Assembly (NCBI GenBank): GCA_019637815.1
Contig: JAHBUZ010000003.1
Coordinates: 62,001 to 126,000, forward strand
Reading direction: 5' to 3'
Length of the DNA: 64,000 nt
Origin: Chloroflexota bacterium
GTDB lineage: Bacteria > Chloroflexota > Limnocylindria > Limnocylindrales > CSP1-4
Part shown: positions 28,622-37,611 of the stretch, in pieces
How the letters are laid out: each line of letters opens with the position of its first letter
Numbering within the stretch: the stretch's first letter is position 1
Notes under the pieces: generated by a model
Told to the model about the DNA's origin: nothing
The model's input: only the letters and a program-made list of their open reading frames with translations
Databases searched by the model: none
Program-made: the position numbers and the translations under genes

Positions 28622-30512
28622 TCGAAGTGGGACGCGCAACACGCGCGGCCCTCGCAAGCCCCAGCGTCGCGGCGACGGTGGCCAGGGCGGTGCCGTCCAG
28701 ACCATCGATCCGTCCGCGCGTGGCGCGGTGGAGATCCCCGCGTCGATCATGGTCAAGGAGCTGGCCGAGCTCATCGGGGTGAACCCGGCGGACATCATCC
28801 GGGAGCTCATCAAGAGCGGCATCTTCGCGAGCATCAACCAGGTCATCGACCGGGACACCGCGGCGCTCGTGACCAGCGACCTCGGCTACGAGGTGGCCGA
28901 GGCGAGCCCGAGCGAGCCGACCATCGAGGCGTCCGGCGAGACGACCGCCGGTGAGGCCGCCAAGGACGTCATCACCGACGAGACGGACGATCCCGCGGAC
29001 CTCGTGTCTCGGGCCCCCATCGTGACGGTGATGGGCCACGTCGACCACGGCAAGACCAGCCTCCTGGACGCCATCCGCAAGAGCACCGTGGCGGCCGGCG
29101 AGCGGGGCGGCATCACCCAGCACGTGGGCGCCAGCGAGGCCGATCACAACGGTCGACACATCGTGTTCCTGGACACGCCGGGCCACGAGGCGTTCACGGC
29201 CATGCGCGCACGGGGCGCCCGGGTCACGGACATCGCGGTGCTCGTGGTGGCCGCGGATGACGGCGTCATGCCCCAGACCATCGAGGCCATCGACCATGCG
29301 CGCGCCGCGGGCGTGCCCATCGTCATCGCGCTCAACAAGATCGACAAGACCGACTCCACCCCCGATCGGGTGAAGACGGAGCTCTCCGAGCACAACGTGA
29401 TCATCGAGGAGTACGGCGGCGACGTGCCCATGGTCGCGGTGAGCGCCAAGACCGGCCAGGGCATCGATGACCTGCTCGAGACGATCCTCATCACGTCGGA
29501 CGCCGTGGTCGACCCCAAGGGCAACCCCAAGCGATCCGCCATCGGCACCGTCGTGGAGGCGGAGCTGGACAAGGGCCGCGGACCGGTGGCGACGATCCTG
29601 GTCCAGACCGGCACCCTGCGCGTCGGTGACATCGCGGTCGTGGGCGAGACCTACGGTCGTGTCCGGGCCATGGAGGACACCAAGGGTCGTCGCGTGACCA
29701 AGGCCGGCCCCTCCACCGCGGTCGTGCTGCTGGGCCTGGGGGACGTGCCGGCGGCCGGTGACGTGCTGCGGGTCGTCGCGGACGAGAAGCGCGCCCGGAC
29801 CATCGTGGAGGAGCGCCGGAACGCCCAGACGAGCCGGCCGGAGGGCCACGGTCGCGCCACCCTGGAGGACCTGTATCGGCAGATCCAGGCGGGCCAGACC
29901 AAGGAGCTGCGCATCATCCTCAAGGCGGATGTGCAGGGGTCGCTGGGGGCCATCGTGCACGCCCTCGACCAGCTCCAGACCGACGAGGTCAAGATCAACG
30001 TGCTGCGCCAGGGCGCCGGCGACATCACGGACAACGACATCCTGCTGGCATCCGCCTCGGACGCGGTGGTCGTGGGCTTCAACACCAAGCTCGACCCGGC
30101 CGCCCGTCGCACGGCGGAGGCCGAGGACGTGGAGGTCCGCCTCTACGACATCATCTATCGCCTGACCGAGGACATGGACGCGGCCCTGCGGGGCATGCTC
30201 GAGCCCGAGGAGCAGGAGGTCGTGGAGGGTCGCGCCGAGGTGCGCCAGATCTTCCGGTCGGGCAAGAGCACCGTCATCGCGGGCAGCTACGTGACCGACG
30301 GCCGGATGGTGCGAGGCGGTGCGCGTGTCTATCGTGGCGGCCGGCTCGTGACCACGGATCGCATCGAGTCCCTGCGCCGGTTCCGGGACGATGTGCGCGA
30401 GGTGGCCGCCGGCTACGAGTGCGGCATCGGGCTCGCCTCGTACAAGGACCTCGAAGAGGGCGACATCATCGAGAGCTTCACCACGCAGATCGTCTCCCGC
30501 GCGGCGGGCTAG
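28611..30512 (+). CDS. infB: translation initiation factor IF-2
   Basis: IF-2 is the GTPase that places initiator tRNA. The ATG at 28611 with GGAGGT at 28601-28606 gives 633 residues, a compact form lacking the long N-terminal repeats of E. coli. An IF2_N domain ([37 protein letters not shown]) precedes the G domain with [22 protein letters not shown] and NKIDKTD. Domains II, III and IV follow ([17 protein letters not shown], and the C-terminal [23 protein letters not shown]). Confidence 0.97.
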   Translation: MARSRSGTRNTRGPRKPQRRGDGGQGGAVQTIDPSARGAVEIPASIMVKELAELIGVNPADIIRELIKSGIFASINQVIDRDTAALVTSDLGYEVAEASPSEPTIEASGETTAGEAAKDVITDETDDPADLVSRAPIVTVMGHVDHGKTSLLDAIRKSTVAAGERGGITQHVGASEADHNGRHIVFLDTPGHEAFTAMRARGARVTDIAVLVVAADDGVMPQTIEAIDHARAAGVPIVIALNKIDKTDSTPDRVKTELSEHNVIIEEYGGDVPMVAVSAKTGQGIDDLLETILITSDAVVDPKGNPKRSAIGTVVEAELDKGRGPVATILVQTGTLRVGDIAVVGETYGRVRAMEDTKGRRVTKAGPSTAVVLLGLGDVPAAGDVLRVVADEKRARTIVEERRNAQTSRPEGHGRATLEDLYRQIQAGQTKELRIILKADVQGSLGAIVHALDQLQTDEVKINVLRQGAGDITDNDILLASASDAVVVGFNTKLDPAARRTAEAEDVEVRLYDIIYRLTEDMDAALRGMLEPEEQEVVEGRAEVRQIFRSGKSTVIAGSYVTDGRMVRGGARVYRGGRLVTTDRIESLRRFRDDVREVAAGYECGIGLASYKDLEEGDIIESFTTQIVSRAAG

Positions 30513-30563
30513 ACGGACCGTGGCGCGTCGGGGGTCTCGGCCCCTGTCCCGGATGGAGCGAGC

Positions 30564-31040
30564 ATGAGCGAGCGCACGGCACGCCTGGACGAGCTGCTGC
30601 GCGAGGAGATCTCGGCGATCGTCGCGCGTGAGGTCGCCGATCCGCGCATCGGGTTCGTGACCATCACGAGCGTGGACGTGGCACCGGACCTCGCCCACGC
30701 CACGGTCTGGGTGTCCGTCATCGGCGATGCCCAGACCCGGCGTGCCTCCGTGCGCGCGCTCGGTCGGGCCATGCCCTTCGTGCGGCATCGCCTGGGCGCG
30801 CTGCGGCTCAAGCGCATCCCGGAGCTGCACGTCCGTGAGGATGACTCCGCGGAGCGGGGCACCCGCGTCATGCATCTCCTCGATCAGCTGGAGGAGGGGA
30901 GCGCCGATCCGCTCGCGGGCCCGGCGCCGACACCCACGACACTGCCCATGCCCGCCCCGATGCGCGGCGTGCCGGAGCCCCGCAAGCCGCGTCGGACGTC
31001 ATCGAAGCGGTCGGACGGAGGGCGACGCCATGGCCACTGA
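30564..31040 (+). CDS. rbfA: ribosome-binding factor A
   Basis: RbfA is a 30S maturation factor that binds near the 16S 5' end. The 158-residue protein has the KH-like core RLDELLREEISAIVAREVADPRIGFVTITSVDVAPDLAHATVWVSV and RHRLGALRLKRIPELHVREDDS. A Pro-rich then basic C-terminal tail of about 45 residues is extra. It overlaps the next gene by 11 bases. Confidence 0.95.
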   Translation: MSERTARLDELLREEISAIVAREVADPRIGFVTITSVDVAPDLAHATVWVSVIGDAQTRRASVRALGRAMPFVRHRLGALRLKRIPELHVREDDSAERGTRVMHLLDQLEEGSADPLAGPAPTPTTLPMPAPMRGVPEPRKPRRTSSKRSDGGRRHGH

Positions 31041-32076
31041 CCCCACGGCCAGCCTCGGGTCGATCACCGGGCACGACCTGGCCGCCGTGCCGGACGCGGT
31101 CGTGGCGCTGCTCGGGGCGTCGCGGCGCGTCCTCGCCATCGGCCACGAGAGCCCGGACGCGGACGCGTTCGGCTCGGCGCTGGGTGTCGCGCTCGCCGTG
31201 GAGTGGCTGGGTGGTCGGGCGACCGCCATGAGCAGCGACCCCGTGCCGCCGATGTACGACTTCATGCCCCACATCGAGCGGATCCGGGCGGAGCCCGACC
31301 CCGACCTCGACTATGACCTCATCGTGGTCTCGGACAGCGGGGATCTGGGGCGTGTCGGGCGGGTCGCGCGGGAGCATGCCGAGCTGTTCGGTCGGGTGCC
31401 CATCCTGGTCATCGACCACCACGCCTCGAACGAGGGCTTCGGTGCCGTCGACTGGGTGGACCCGAGCGCCGCGGCCGCGTGCGAGATGGTGGCCCTGCTC
31501 CTGCCCCGCCTGGGTGTGCCGCTGGATGCCCTCGATGGCACGATCGCCGCGGACCTCATGGCAGGCGTCATCGGCGACACGGGCATGTTCCAGCACCCCA
31601 ACGCGACACCGCGCACGATGCGCGTGAGCGCGGATCTGCTGGCGGCCGGCGCATCCATCGCGGACGTGGCACGGCGCATCTACCGCAACAAGCCCAACGC
31701 CCAGCTGCGCCTGTTCGGCCGGGTCCTCGCACGGCTCGAGAGCGACCTCGACGAGCGGCTCGTGTGGGCGAGCCTCGAGCCGGATGACCTCGTCCGGAGC
31801 GGCGCCAGCGCGGAGCAGTCGGAGGGCATCATCGACCTGCTCGCGCAGTCCGCCACGGCGGAGGTGGCCATCCTGTTCCGGGACCTCGGTGACCGGACGC
31901 GCATCAGCACCCGCACGCGGGATGGTGGCGTGGACGCCATCGTGCTGACGTCCACCTTCGGCGGCGGCGGCCATCCCCGGGCTGCCGGAGCCACGGTGAT
32001 GCTGCCGCTCGCGGAGGCCCGGGTCGCGGTGCTCGCGGAGGCGACGCGGCTCATCGATGCCCTGGGGCCACGCTGA
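31030..32076 (+). CDS. nrnA: DHH-family bifunctional oligoribonuclease/pAp phosphatase
   Basis: NrnA degrades 2-5 nt RNAs left by exonucleases and can dephosphorylate pAp. From the ATG at 31030 it has 348 residues; the longer frame is rbfA out of frame. DHH motifs are HESPDADAFGSALG (39-52), VSDSGD, VIDHHAS and GVIGDTGMFQHPN. The C-terminal DHHA1 domain has TSTFGGGGHPRAAGATV. It lies between rbfA and truB as usual, and matters here because pnp further along the operon carries its own oligoribonuclease-like domain. Confidence 0.94.
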   Translation: MATDPTASLGSITGHDLAAVPDAVVALLGASRRVLAIGHESPDADAFGSALGVALAVEWLGGRATAMSSDPVPPMYDFMPHIERIRAEPDPDLDYDLIVVSDSGDLGRVGRVAREHAELFGRVPILVIDHHASNEGFGAVDWVDPSAAAACEMVALLLPRLGVPLDALDGTIAADLMAGVIGDTGMFQHPNATPRTMRVSADLLAAGASIADVARRIYRNKPNAQLRLFGRVLARLESDLDERLVWASLEPDDLVRSGASAEQSEGIIDLLAQSATAEVAILFRDLGDRTRISTRTRDGGVDAIVLTSTFGGGGHPRAAGATVMLPLAEARVAVLAEATRLIDALGPR

Positions 32077-32078
32077 CC

Positions 32079-33152
32079 ATGGCGGAGGACACGCAGGGAT
32101 CCCGGTCGGACGCGCCCCAGGGCGGTCGTGGCACCGATCGCGATCGCCGCGGACGTGGTGCCGGCCGGGACGGCCGCAGCCGGTCCGCCGATCGAGGCGC
32201 GACACACCGGCCACCGCGCCTCGACATCGACGGCATCCTCGTGGTGGACAAGCCCGTCGGACCCACCTCGCATGACGTGGTGGCCATCGTCCGGCGGCTG
32301 TCGGGCGCGAAGCGGGTGGGCCACGGCGGCACGCTCGATCCGTTCGCCGCCGGGGTCCTGCCGGTGTTCCTGGGCCGTGCCACGCGCATGGTGGAGTACC
32401 ACCTCGGCGACGAGAAGGCGTATCGGGCGGTGATGGTCTTCGGGGCGCGCTCCACGACCGATGACATCGATGGCGAGCTGACGCCGGTCGAGGGGGTCGC
32501 GGCACCGAGCCGCGCGGCGGTGGAGACGGCGCTCGCCGGGTTCGTGGGCACCATCGAGCAACGGCCGCCCGACTACTCGGCGGTGCGCATCGCGGGTCGT
32601 CACGCCTACGAGCTGGCGCGCCACGGCGAGACCCCGGAGCTGAAGTCACGCACCGTGACCTTCCACGAGATCCGGGTCATCGACTGGGACGAGCGTGACC
32701 CGGAGCGCCCGGCAGCGACCGTGGAGATGCGCTGCTCCGCGGGGACCTACGTCCGGGCACTGGCCCGGGACTGCGGGGAGGTCCTGGGCACGGGCGCATA
32801 TCTCGGCGCGCTCGTGCGCACCGCGAGCGGCCCGTTCCGGAAGGACGCCGCACGGCCCCTCGAGGAGGTGCGCGGTCTCCTCGCGGATGGCCGCATCGGC
32901 GAGCTGCTGCTGCCCGTGGACACGGGTCTGGACGCGTGGCCGCAGGTGTCGCTGGACAGCACCGATCTCCAGTCGCTGCTGCGGGGCCAGGTGGTCCGGG
33001 CGCGCGGCGTGGCGGTGCCGGAGCCCGGTCCGGGGGGCCTCGTGCGGGTCCTCGCACCGAACGGCGCGCTCGCGGCGATGGCACGCCTCGAGGGTGGGCG
33101 TCTCCACCCCGAGAAGGTGCTCCTGGAGCCCGGGGTCGCGGGGGCGGCCTGA
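32079..33152 (+). CDS. truB: tRNA pseudouridine(55) synthase TruB
   Basis: TruB makes pseudouridine 55 in the tRNA T-loop. The 357-residue protein has a basic, Arg/Gly/Asp-rich N-terminal extension of about 45 residues. The core follows: GILVVDKPVGPTSHDVVAIVRR and the catalytic GHGGTLDPFAAGVLPVFLG, then EQRPPDYSAVRIAGRHAYELAR, MRCSAGTYVRALARD, and a PUA-like C terminus (RVLAPNGALAAMARLEGGRLHPEKVL). Confidence 0.95.
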   Translation: MAEDTQGSRSDAPQGGRGTDRDRRGRGAGRDGRSRSADRGATHRPPRLDIDGILVVDKPVGPTSHDVVAIVRRLSGAKRVGHGGTLDPFAAGVLPVFLGRATRMVEYHLGDEKAYRAVMVFGARSTTDDIDGELTPVEGVAAPSRAAVETALAGFVGTIEQRPPDYSAVRIAGRHAYELARHGETPELKSRTVTFHEIRVIDWDERDPERPAATVEMRCSAGTYVRALARDCGEVLGTGAYLGALVRTASGPFRKDAARPLEEVRGLLADGRIGELLLPVDTGLDAWPQVSLDSTDLQSLLRGQVVRARGVAVPEPGPGGLVRVLAPNGALAAMARLEGGRLHPEKVLLEPGVAGAA

Positions 33153-33154
33153 AC

Positions 33155-33754
33155 GTGTCCGCGGACGTCCTGGGTGACATCGACGAGCTGCGACCGGGTC
33201 TCCGGTTCGTGGCCACCGTGGGCGTGTTCGATGGGGTCCACCTGGGCCATGCGGAGGTGCTCGCGCGTCTCGTGGCGCTCGCCGGGGAGCTGGCGGCCGC
33301 GGCGGTCGTCATCACGTTCGACCCGCATCCCAATGCGCTCATCACGGGCCGCGCGCCGGAGCTGCTGTGCGATCGTCAGGAGCAGCTGACGCGGCTCCGG
33401 GACGCAGGGGTGGACGTGGTCGTGGTGCAGCGGTTCGACGAGGCGTTCCGGTCGCAGACGGCCGAGGAGTTCCTCGACCGGCTGGCCCGGGACCGGGAGC
33501 TGGTCGGCCTCGTGATGTCCCACGAATCGGCCTTCGGCCGCGACCGGCAGGGGACCGTGGCGACCGTCCAGCGGCTGGCGAGCCGGGACGGCTGGCGGCT
33601 GGTGGAGGTGGAGACCCTGGAGGTCGATGGTGCGCCCGTGTCGAGCTCGCGCATCCGTGCTGCGCTCACGGCAGGCGACCTCGTCACCGCCGAGCGGCTG
33701 CTGGGCCATCCCTGGACGCCACCCGGGGACGAGGGCACGCAAGGGACGACATGA
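33155..33754 (+). CDS. ribF: FAD synthetase domain of RibF, lacking the riboflavin kinase half
   Basis: Bacterial RibF is normally a bifunctional protein of about 310 residues (C-terminal flavokinase and N-terminal FMN adenylyltransferase). This one starts at the GTG 33155 and has 199 residues: VGVFDGVHLGH (22-32), VITFDPHPN, and SSSRIRAALTAGDLVTAERLLGHPW. It then ends within 15 residues, at the exact domain boundary. The flavokinase domain is absent from this frame and not seen in other frames nearby. The stop overlaps the start of a P-loop kinase gene (ATGA). Confidence 0.9.
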   Translation: MSADVLGDIDELRPGLRFVATVGVFDGVHLGHAEVLARLVALAGELAAAAVVITFDPHPNALITGRAPELLCDRQEQLTRLRDAGVDVVVVQRFDEAFRSQTAEEFLDRLARDRELVGLVMSHESAFGRDRQGTVATVQRLASRDGWRLVEVETLEVDGAPVSSSRIRAALTAGDLVTAERLLGHPWTPPGDEGTQGTT

Positions 33755-34317
33755 CCGGTCACGCCGAGGCGATCCTCATCACGGGTGTCTACGGGGTGGG
33801 CAAATCGACCGTGACCGGTCAGCTGGCGGACCTGCTGGAGGCGGCCGGGATCCGCTACGCCGCGCTCGATCTCGACTGGCTGTCGTGGGCGTGGGTCGAG
33901 GACGCTGGGGACGACCCCGTCGACGCGTTGATGCTGGAGCACCTGGCGCTGCTGGTGGATAACCTCCGCCGACGAGGCAACGACCGGTTCGTGCTGGCGG
34001 GCGCGGTGATGACCACGGCCGAGCTGGCGGCGATCCGGGACACGCTGGACATGCCCGTACGCGTGGTGCGCCTGACCGCGCCCCTCGAGACCGTCCACCG
34101 GCGTCTCGCCAACGAGCCGACCACGGGCAGGGACGAGGATCGGCGCCGCACGGACGCCTGGCTGGCGAGCGACGACGACGCGATGCCCGCGGCCGACCTG
34201 GTGATCGCGAACATGGGTTCGATCCCGGCCACTGCCGAGGCGGTCCTGGCCTGGACCGGCTGGCTGGAGGGCGACCCCACCGTCGACCCCGAGGACGATG
34301 CCGCTGTCGGCACCTGA
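33751..34317 (+). CDS. small P-loop (AAA_33/shikimate-kinase-like) kinase, substrate unknown
   Basis: The ATG at 33751 overlaps the ribF stop; 188 residues. Walker A is GVYGVGKST (12-20), followed by QLADLLEAAGIRYAALDLDWLSW, a substrate-site-like Asp-x-Asp-Trp. A lid-like Arg-rich region lies near 125-140 (ETVHRRLANEPTTGRDEDRRR). It resembles adenylylsulfate/chloramphenicol-phosphotransferase-type small kinases. Its position in place of the missing flavokinase half of RibF raises the possibility of a replacement kinase, but nothing in the sequence proves the substrate. Confidence 0.7.
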   Translation: MTGHAEAILITGVYGVGKSTVTGQLADLLEAAGIRYAALDLDWLSWAWVEDAGDDPVDALMLEHLALLVDNLRRRGNDRFVLAGAVMTTAELAAIRDTLDMPVRVVRLTAPLETVHRRLANEPTTGRDEDRRRTDAWLASDDDAMPAADLVIANMGSIPATAEAVLAWTGWLEGDPTVDPEDDAAVGT

Positions 34318-34349
34318 GCCACACGCCCGCCAGCGATCCCGAACGCCTG

Positions 34350-34358
34350 TGCTACACT
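34350..34358 (+). promoter_or_regulatory. extended -10 promoter of rpsO-pnp
   Basis: TGCTACACT is an extended -10, 40 bases before the rpsO start. The same nine bases occur upstream of vapB (56976-56984). Confidence 0.6.
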
Positions 34359-34398
34359 CCCGGCGAACTATCGAAGGAATGGATGGTTGGAGGACTCT

Positions 34399-34668
34399 GT
34401 GCCGCTCACGCGGGAAACGAAGGAAGGCATCATCACGGAGCATGCCACCCACGAGGGTGACACCGGCTCCCCGGAGGTCCAGATCGCTCTGCTGACGGAG
34501 CGCATCACGGGTCTCACGGAGCATCTGCGCGCCTTCCCGAAGGATCATCACTCGCGGCGCGGCCTGCTCAAGCTCGTCGGCCAGCGCCGCCGCCTCCTCG
34601 CGTACCTGATGCGCAAGGACAACGCCCGGTATCGCGCCGTCATCAGCCGGCTCGGCCTGCGCCGCTAG
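34399..34668 (+). CDS. rpsO: 30S ribosomal protein S15
   Basis: S15 is a primary 16S rRNA binder. TTG at 34387 is in frame, but GGAGG at 34389-34393 places the start at the GTG 34399 ([33 protein letters not shown]), 89 residues, the universal length. The [21 protein letters not shown] signature is present. pnp follows, the conserved rpsO-pnp pair. Confidence 0.96.
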   Translation: MPLTRETKEGIITEHATHEGDTGSPEVQIALLTERITGLTEHLRAFPKDHHSRRGLLKLVGQRRRLLAYLMRKDNARYRAVISRLGLRR

Positions 34669-34736
34669 CGCACGCCAGGCGACGGCCGCCACATGGGACC
34701 GTCGCGCGACACTCGCTGACCAGCGACGCCGAGGAT

Positions 34737-34824
34737 CCCATCGCGTGATGGGCTGCACTCGGTCATAGCAGACGCGCTGCCATCGGCAGCCGCAGCACAG
34801 GTCCGTCATCCCTCCGCGTGGAGG
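34737..34824 (+). promoter_or_regulatory. three-hairpin pnp leader, last one covering the ribosome-binding site
   Basis: In the 160-base rpsO-pnp gap, three simple hairpins follow each other: CCCATC-GCGT-GATGGG (34737-34752), GCTGCC-ATC-GGCAGC (34776-34790) and CCTCC-GCGT-GGAGG (34811-34824). The right arm of the last is the pnp Shine-Dalgarno, four bases from the ATG. In E. coli the equivalent region is cut by RNase III and used by PNPase to control itself; the layout here suggests similar control, by inference. Confidence 0.5.
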
Positions 34825-34828
34825 ACAC

Positions 34829-37411
34829 ATGCCGGTCACTACCCTGTCCGCCGAGTTCGGCGGTCGCACCCTCACCATCGAGACGGGCCGCATGGCCCGA
34901 CTGGCCGGGGGTTCTGTCACCGTGCGCTACGGCGACACCCTCGTGCTGGGCACGGCGAACCGCTCGGACCCCCGTCCCGGGCTGGACTTCTTCCCGCTCA
35001 CGGTGGACTTCGAGGAGCGGATGTATGCCGCGGGCAAGATCCCGGGCGGCTTCATCAAGCGCGAGGCGCGACCGTCCGAGGCAGCCATCCTGGCCGCCCG
35101 GCTGACCGACCGGCCCATCCGGCCGCTGTTCCCGGAGGGCTACAAGGATGACGTCCAGGTCGTCCTGACGGTCCTCTCCACCGACCGTGAGAACGACCCC
35201 GATGTGCTCGGTACGGTCGCCGCGTCGGCAGCGCTGACCATCAGCGAGATCCCGTTCCTGGGCCCCGTGGGCGCGGTGCGCGTCGGGCGTATCGGCGGGC
35301 AGTTCGTCATCAACCCGACCTTCGAGGATCTCAAGGAGTCCGAGCTCGACCTGGTCGTCTCGGGTACCCGTGACGCGATCATGATGGTCGAGGCCGGCGC
35401 GAACCTCCTGACCGAGGACGTGATGGCGGAGGCCATCCTGTTCGGCCACCGCTCGCTCCAGCCGCTCATCGACCTCCAGGAGCAGCTTCGGGCACAGGTC
35501 GGCAAGACCAAGCGGACGCCCTTCATCGAGCCCGGCACGGACTCCACGCTCCAGTTCGCCGATGCCGTCGCCGCCGGCCGCTCGTTCGTGGTGTTCGACC
35601 TCGAGACCACGAGCGTGGACCCCAAGCTCGGCCGCATCGTGGAGATCGGTGCCGTCAAGGTGGAGCAGGGCGCCATCAAGGACCGCTGGTCGACGTTCGT
35701 GGATCCGCAGCGGCCCATCGTCGGCAACCAGCTCCATGGCCTCACGGACAAGGACGTCAAGGGCGCCCCGACCGCCGACAAGGCCGTCGCGGAGCTGCTG
35801 ACGTTCGCGGGTGATGCGCTGCTCGTCGGTCACAACGTGGGCTTCGACCTGTCGTTCGTGAAAGCCGTCGCCGCCGCCAAGGTGGAGCAGGGTCGCTACC
35901 TGGACACGCTCAGCCTCAGCCGGGACGCCTACCCGGACCTCGGCGTGTACAAGCTCGCCGACCTGTGCCGCTTCTTCTCGCTCTCGGAGCCGACCCATCG
36001 GGCGCTGCCGGATGCAGAGGCCACTGCGGCGCTGCTCGTGCGCCTCATCGAGGACCTGCCCGTCCGCGTGAAGAGCCTCAAGGAGGCCATCGCGGCCTCG
36101 ATCCGCTCGCGCGCCAACGGTGGCGATCGGGATGCGGCGGACGCCGCGCTCGAGGCCGCCAAGATCGACTCGGGCCTGTCCAAGGGCCTGACCGGGCTCG
36201 TCCACAAGAAGGTCGTGCGGGAGCTGGTGCTCTCCGAGGGCATCCGCATGGACGGCCGCGACACGGAGACCATCCGGCCCATCTCGGTGGAGGTCGGGCT
36301 CGTGCCGCGCGCGCATGGCTCGGGTCTGTTCACGCGGGGTGACACGCAGGCGCTCACGGTCGCGACCCTGGGCCCCAGCTCGGACGTCCAGCGGATCGAC
36401 ACCATCGGCCCTGCGGAGTCGAAGCGCTACCTCCACCACTACAACATGCCGCCCTACAGCACCGGTGAGAACAAGCCCATGCGAGGGCCCGGCCGCCGCG
36501 AGATCGGCCACGGTGCGCTTGCCGAGCGGGCGCTCCTGCCAGTGCTGCCGAGCCACGAGGAGTTCCCGTACGTCATCCGCCTCGTGAGCGAGTGCGTGAC
36601 GTCCAATGGCTCGACCTCGATGGCCTCCACCTGCGGCTCCACGCTCGCGCTCATGGATGCCGGTGTGCCCATCAAGGCCCCGGTCGCCGGCGCGGCGATG
36701 GGTCTGGTCACGGAGGGCGACCGGTTCGCGGTGCTCACGGACATCCTCGGCAAGGAGGATGCCTTCGGTGACATGGACTTCAAGGTCACCGGCACCCGGG
36801 ATGGCATCACGGCGCTCCAGATGGACATCAAGGTCCAGGGCATCAACGAGGCGATCATCCGCACCGGCCTGGAGAAGGCCCGCGTGGCCCGCCTGTCCAT
36901 CCTGGACAAGATGGTCGACGTGATGCCGCAGGCTCGCCAGGAGATGAGCGAGTTCGCGCCGCGCATCACCACCATCCACATCAACCCCGAGAAGATCCGC
37001 GACATCATCGGCAAGGGTGGCGCGACCATCCGCAAGATCCAGGAAGAGACCGGCACGGAGATCAACGTCGAGGACGACGGCACCGTCGAGGTGGCCGCGG
37101 CCGACGGCGAGGCCTCCAAGAAGGCGATCGCCTGGATCGAGTCGATCACCCGCGAGGTGGAGATCGGTGCGCTCTACCTGGGCAAGGTGACGCGCATCAT
37201 GGGCTTCGGTGCCTTCGTGGAGATCCTGCCCGGCAAGGAGGGCCTCGTGCGCATCGGCGAGCTCGCCGACTACCACGTGCCGACCGTGGAGGACGTGGTC
37301 CAGATCGGTGATGAGATCATGGTCGTGGTGACCGAGATCGACCGCCAGGGCCGCGTCAACCTGTCCCGCAAGGCCGCCATGCAGCGACACCAGGCGAAGG
37401 CTCCCGCCTGA
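34829..37411 (+). CDS. pnp: PNPase with an inserted DEDDh 3'-5' exonuclease domain
   Basis: PNPase degrades RNA 3'-5' with phosphate. This protein has 860 residues against about 700-740 usually. Order: RNase PH domain 1 (about 1-210, [20 protein letters not shown]); start of the helical linker (211-245); a DnaQ-like exonuclease (about 250-411); rest of the linker (412-468); RNase PH domain 2 (469-705); KH (713-775, IIGKGG); S1 (778-847). The exonuclease has all five DEDDh residues: D257 and E259 (VVFDLETTS), D340 (GHNVGFD), H390 and D395 (HRALPD). PNPase site residues are also intact: SNGSTSMAS at 592-600, D644, D650, K652. The insert is in frame without repeats or base-composition change, so it is a real domain fusion. 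It should combine phosphorolytic and hydrolytic decay. Confidence 0.96.
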   Translation: MPVTTLSAEFGGRTLTIETGRMARLAGGSVTVRYGDTLVLGTANRSDPRPGLDFFPLTVDFEERMYAAGKIPGGFIKREARPSEAAILAARLTDRPIRPLFPEGYKDDVQVVLTVLSTDRENDPDVLGTVAASAALTISEIPFLGPVGAVRVGRIGGQFVINPTFEDLKESELDLVVSGTRDAIMMVEAGANLLTEDVMAEAILFGHRSLQPLIDLQEQLRAQVGKTKRTPFIEPGTDSTLQFADAVAAGRSFVVFDLETTSVDPKLGRIVEIGAVKVEQGAIKDRWSTFVDPQRPIVGNQLHGLTDKDVKGAPTADKAVAELLTFAGDALLVGHNVGFDLSFVKAVAAAKVEQGRYLDTLSLSRDAYPDLGVYKLADLCRFFSLSEPTHRALPDAEATAALLVRLIEDLPVRVKSLKEAIAASIRSRANGGDRDAADAALEAAKIDSGLSKGLTGLVHKKVVRELVLSEGIRMDGRDTETIRPISVEVGLVPRAHGSGLFTRGDTQALTVATLGPSSDVQRIDTIGPAESKRYLHHYNMPPYSTGENKPMRGPGRREIGHGALAERALLPVLPSHEEFPYVIRLVSECVTSNGSTSMASTCGSTLALMDAGVPIKAPVAGAAMGLVTEGDRFAVLTDILGKEDAFGDMDFKVTGTRDGITALQMDIKVQGINEAIIRTGLEKARVARLSILDKMVDVMPQARQEMSEFAPRITTIHINPEKIRDIIGKGGATIRKIQEETGTEINVEDDGTVEVAAADGEASKKAIAWIESITREVEIGALYLGKVTRIMGFGAFVEILPGKEGLVRIGELADYHVPTVEDVVQIGDEIMVVVTEIDRQGRVNLSRKAAMQRHQAKAPA

Positions 37412-37451
37412 TCCATCGGGCGGCGCGATGCCGCCACGGACCGAGCTGACA

Positions 37452-37482
37452 GACGACCCGTCCCGACCAGGGGCGGGTCGTC
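37452..37482 (+). terminator. strong hairpin terminator after pnp
   Basis: A 13-bp stem (left arm 37452-37464, right arm 37470-37482, one G-T wobble, GACCA loop) lies 40 bases after the pnp stop. It marks the end of the nusA-pnp transcription block. No long T-run follows. Confidence 0.7.
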
Positions 37483-37611
37483 GCTCGTCCGGCGGAGGAC
37501 GATCGTGGTCGGGTCGCGTCATGGGTCCGGGTTGCGTCAGGGCCGGAAGCGCTGGCACTATCCCGCACAACGGGGCACAGCGAGGCGGCCGCGGACGGAC
37601 GGAGGGGCGAC

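Noticed and set aside
26412-30875. Minus-strand open frame of 1487 codons opposite nusA-infB
   Set aside because: Antisense shadow of conserved genes; the low-complexity composition shows no domain.
35561-36073. The exonuclease in pnp as a separate gene or assembly chimera
   Set aside because: The frame is continuous without stops, helices of the PNPase linker flank it on both sides, and base composition does not change.
34763-37570. Minus-strand open frame opposite pnp
   Set aside because: It mirrors pnp codons and has no independent start or motif, so it is not evidence against the pnp fusion.
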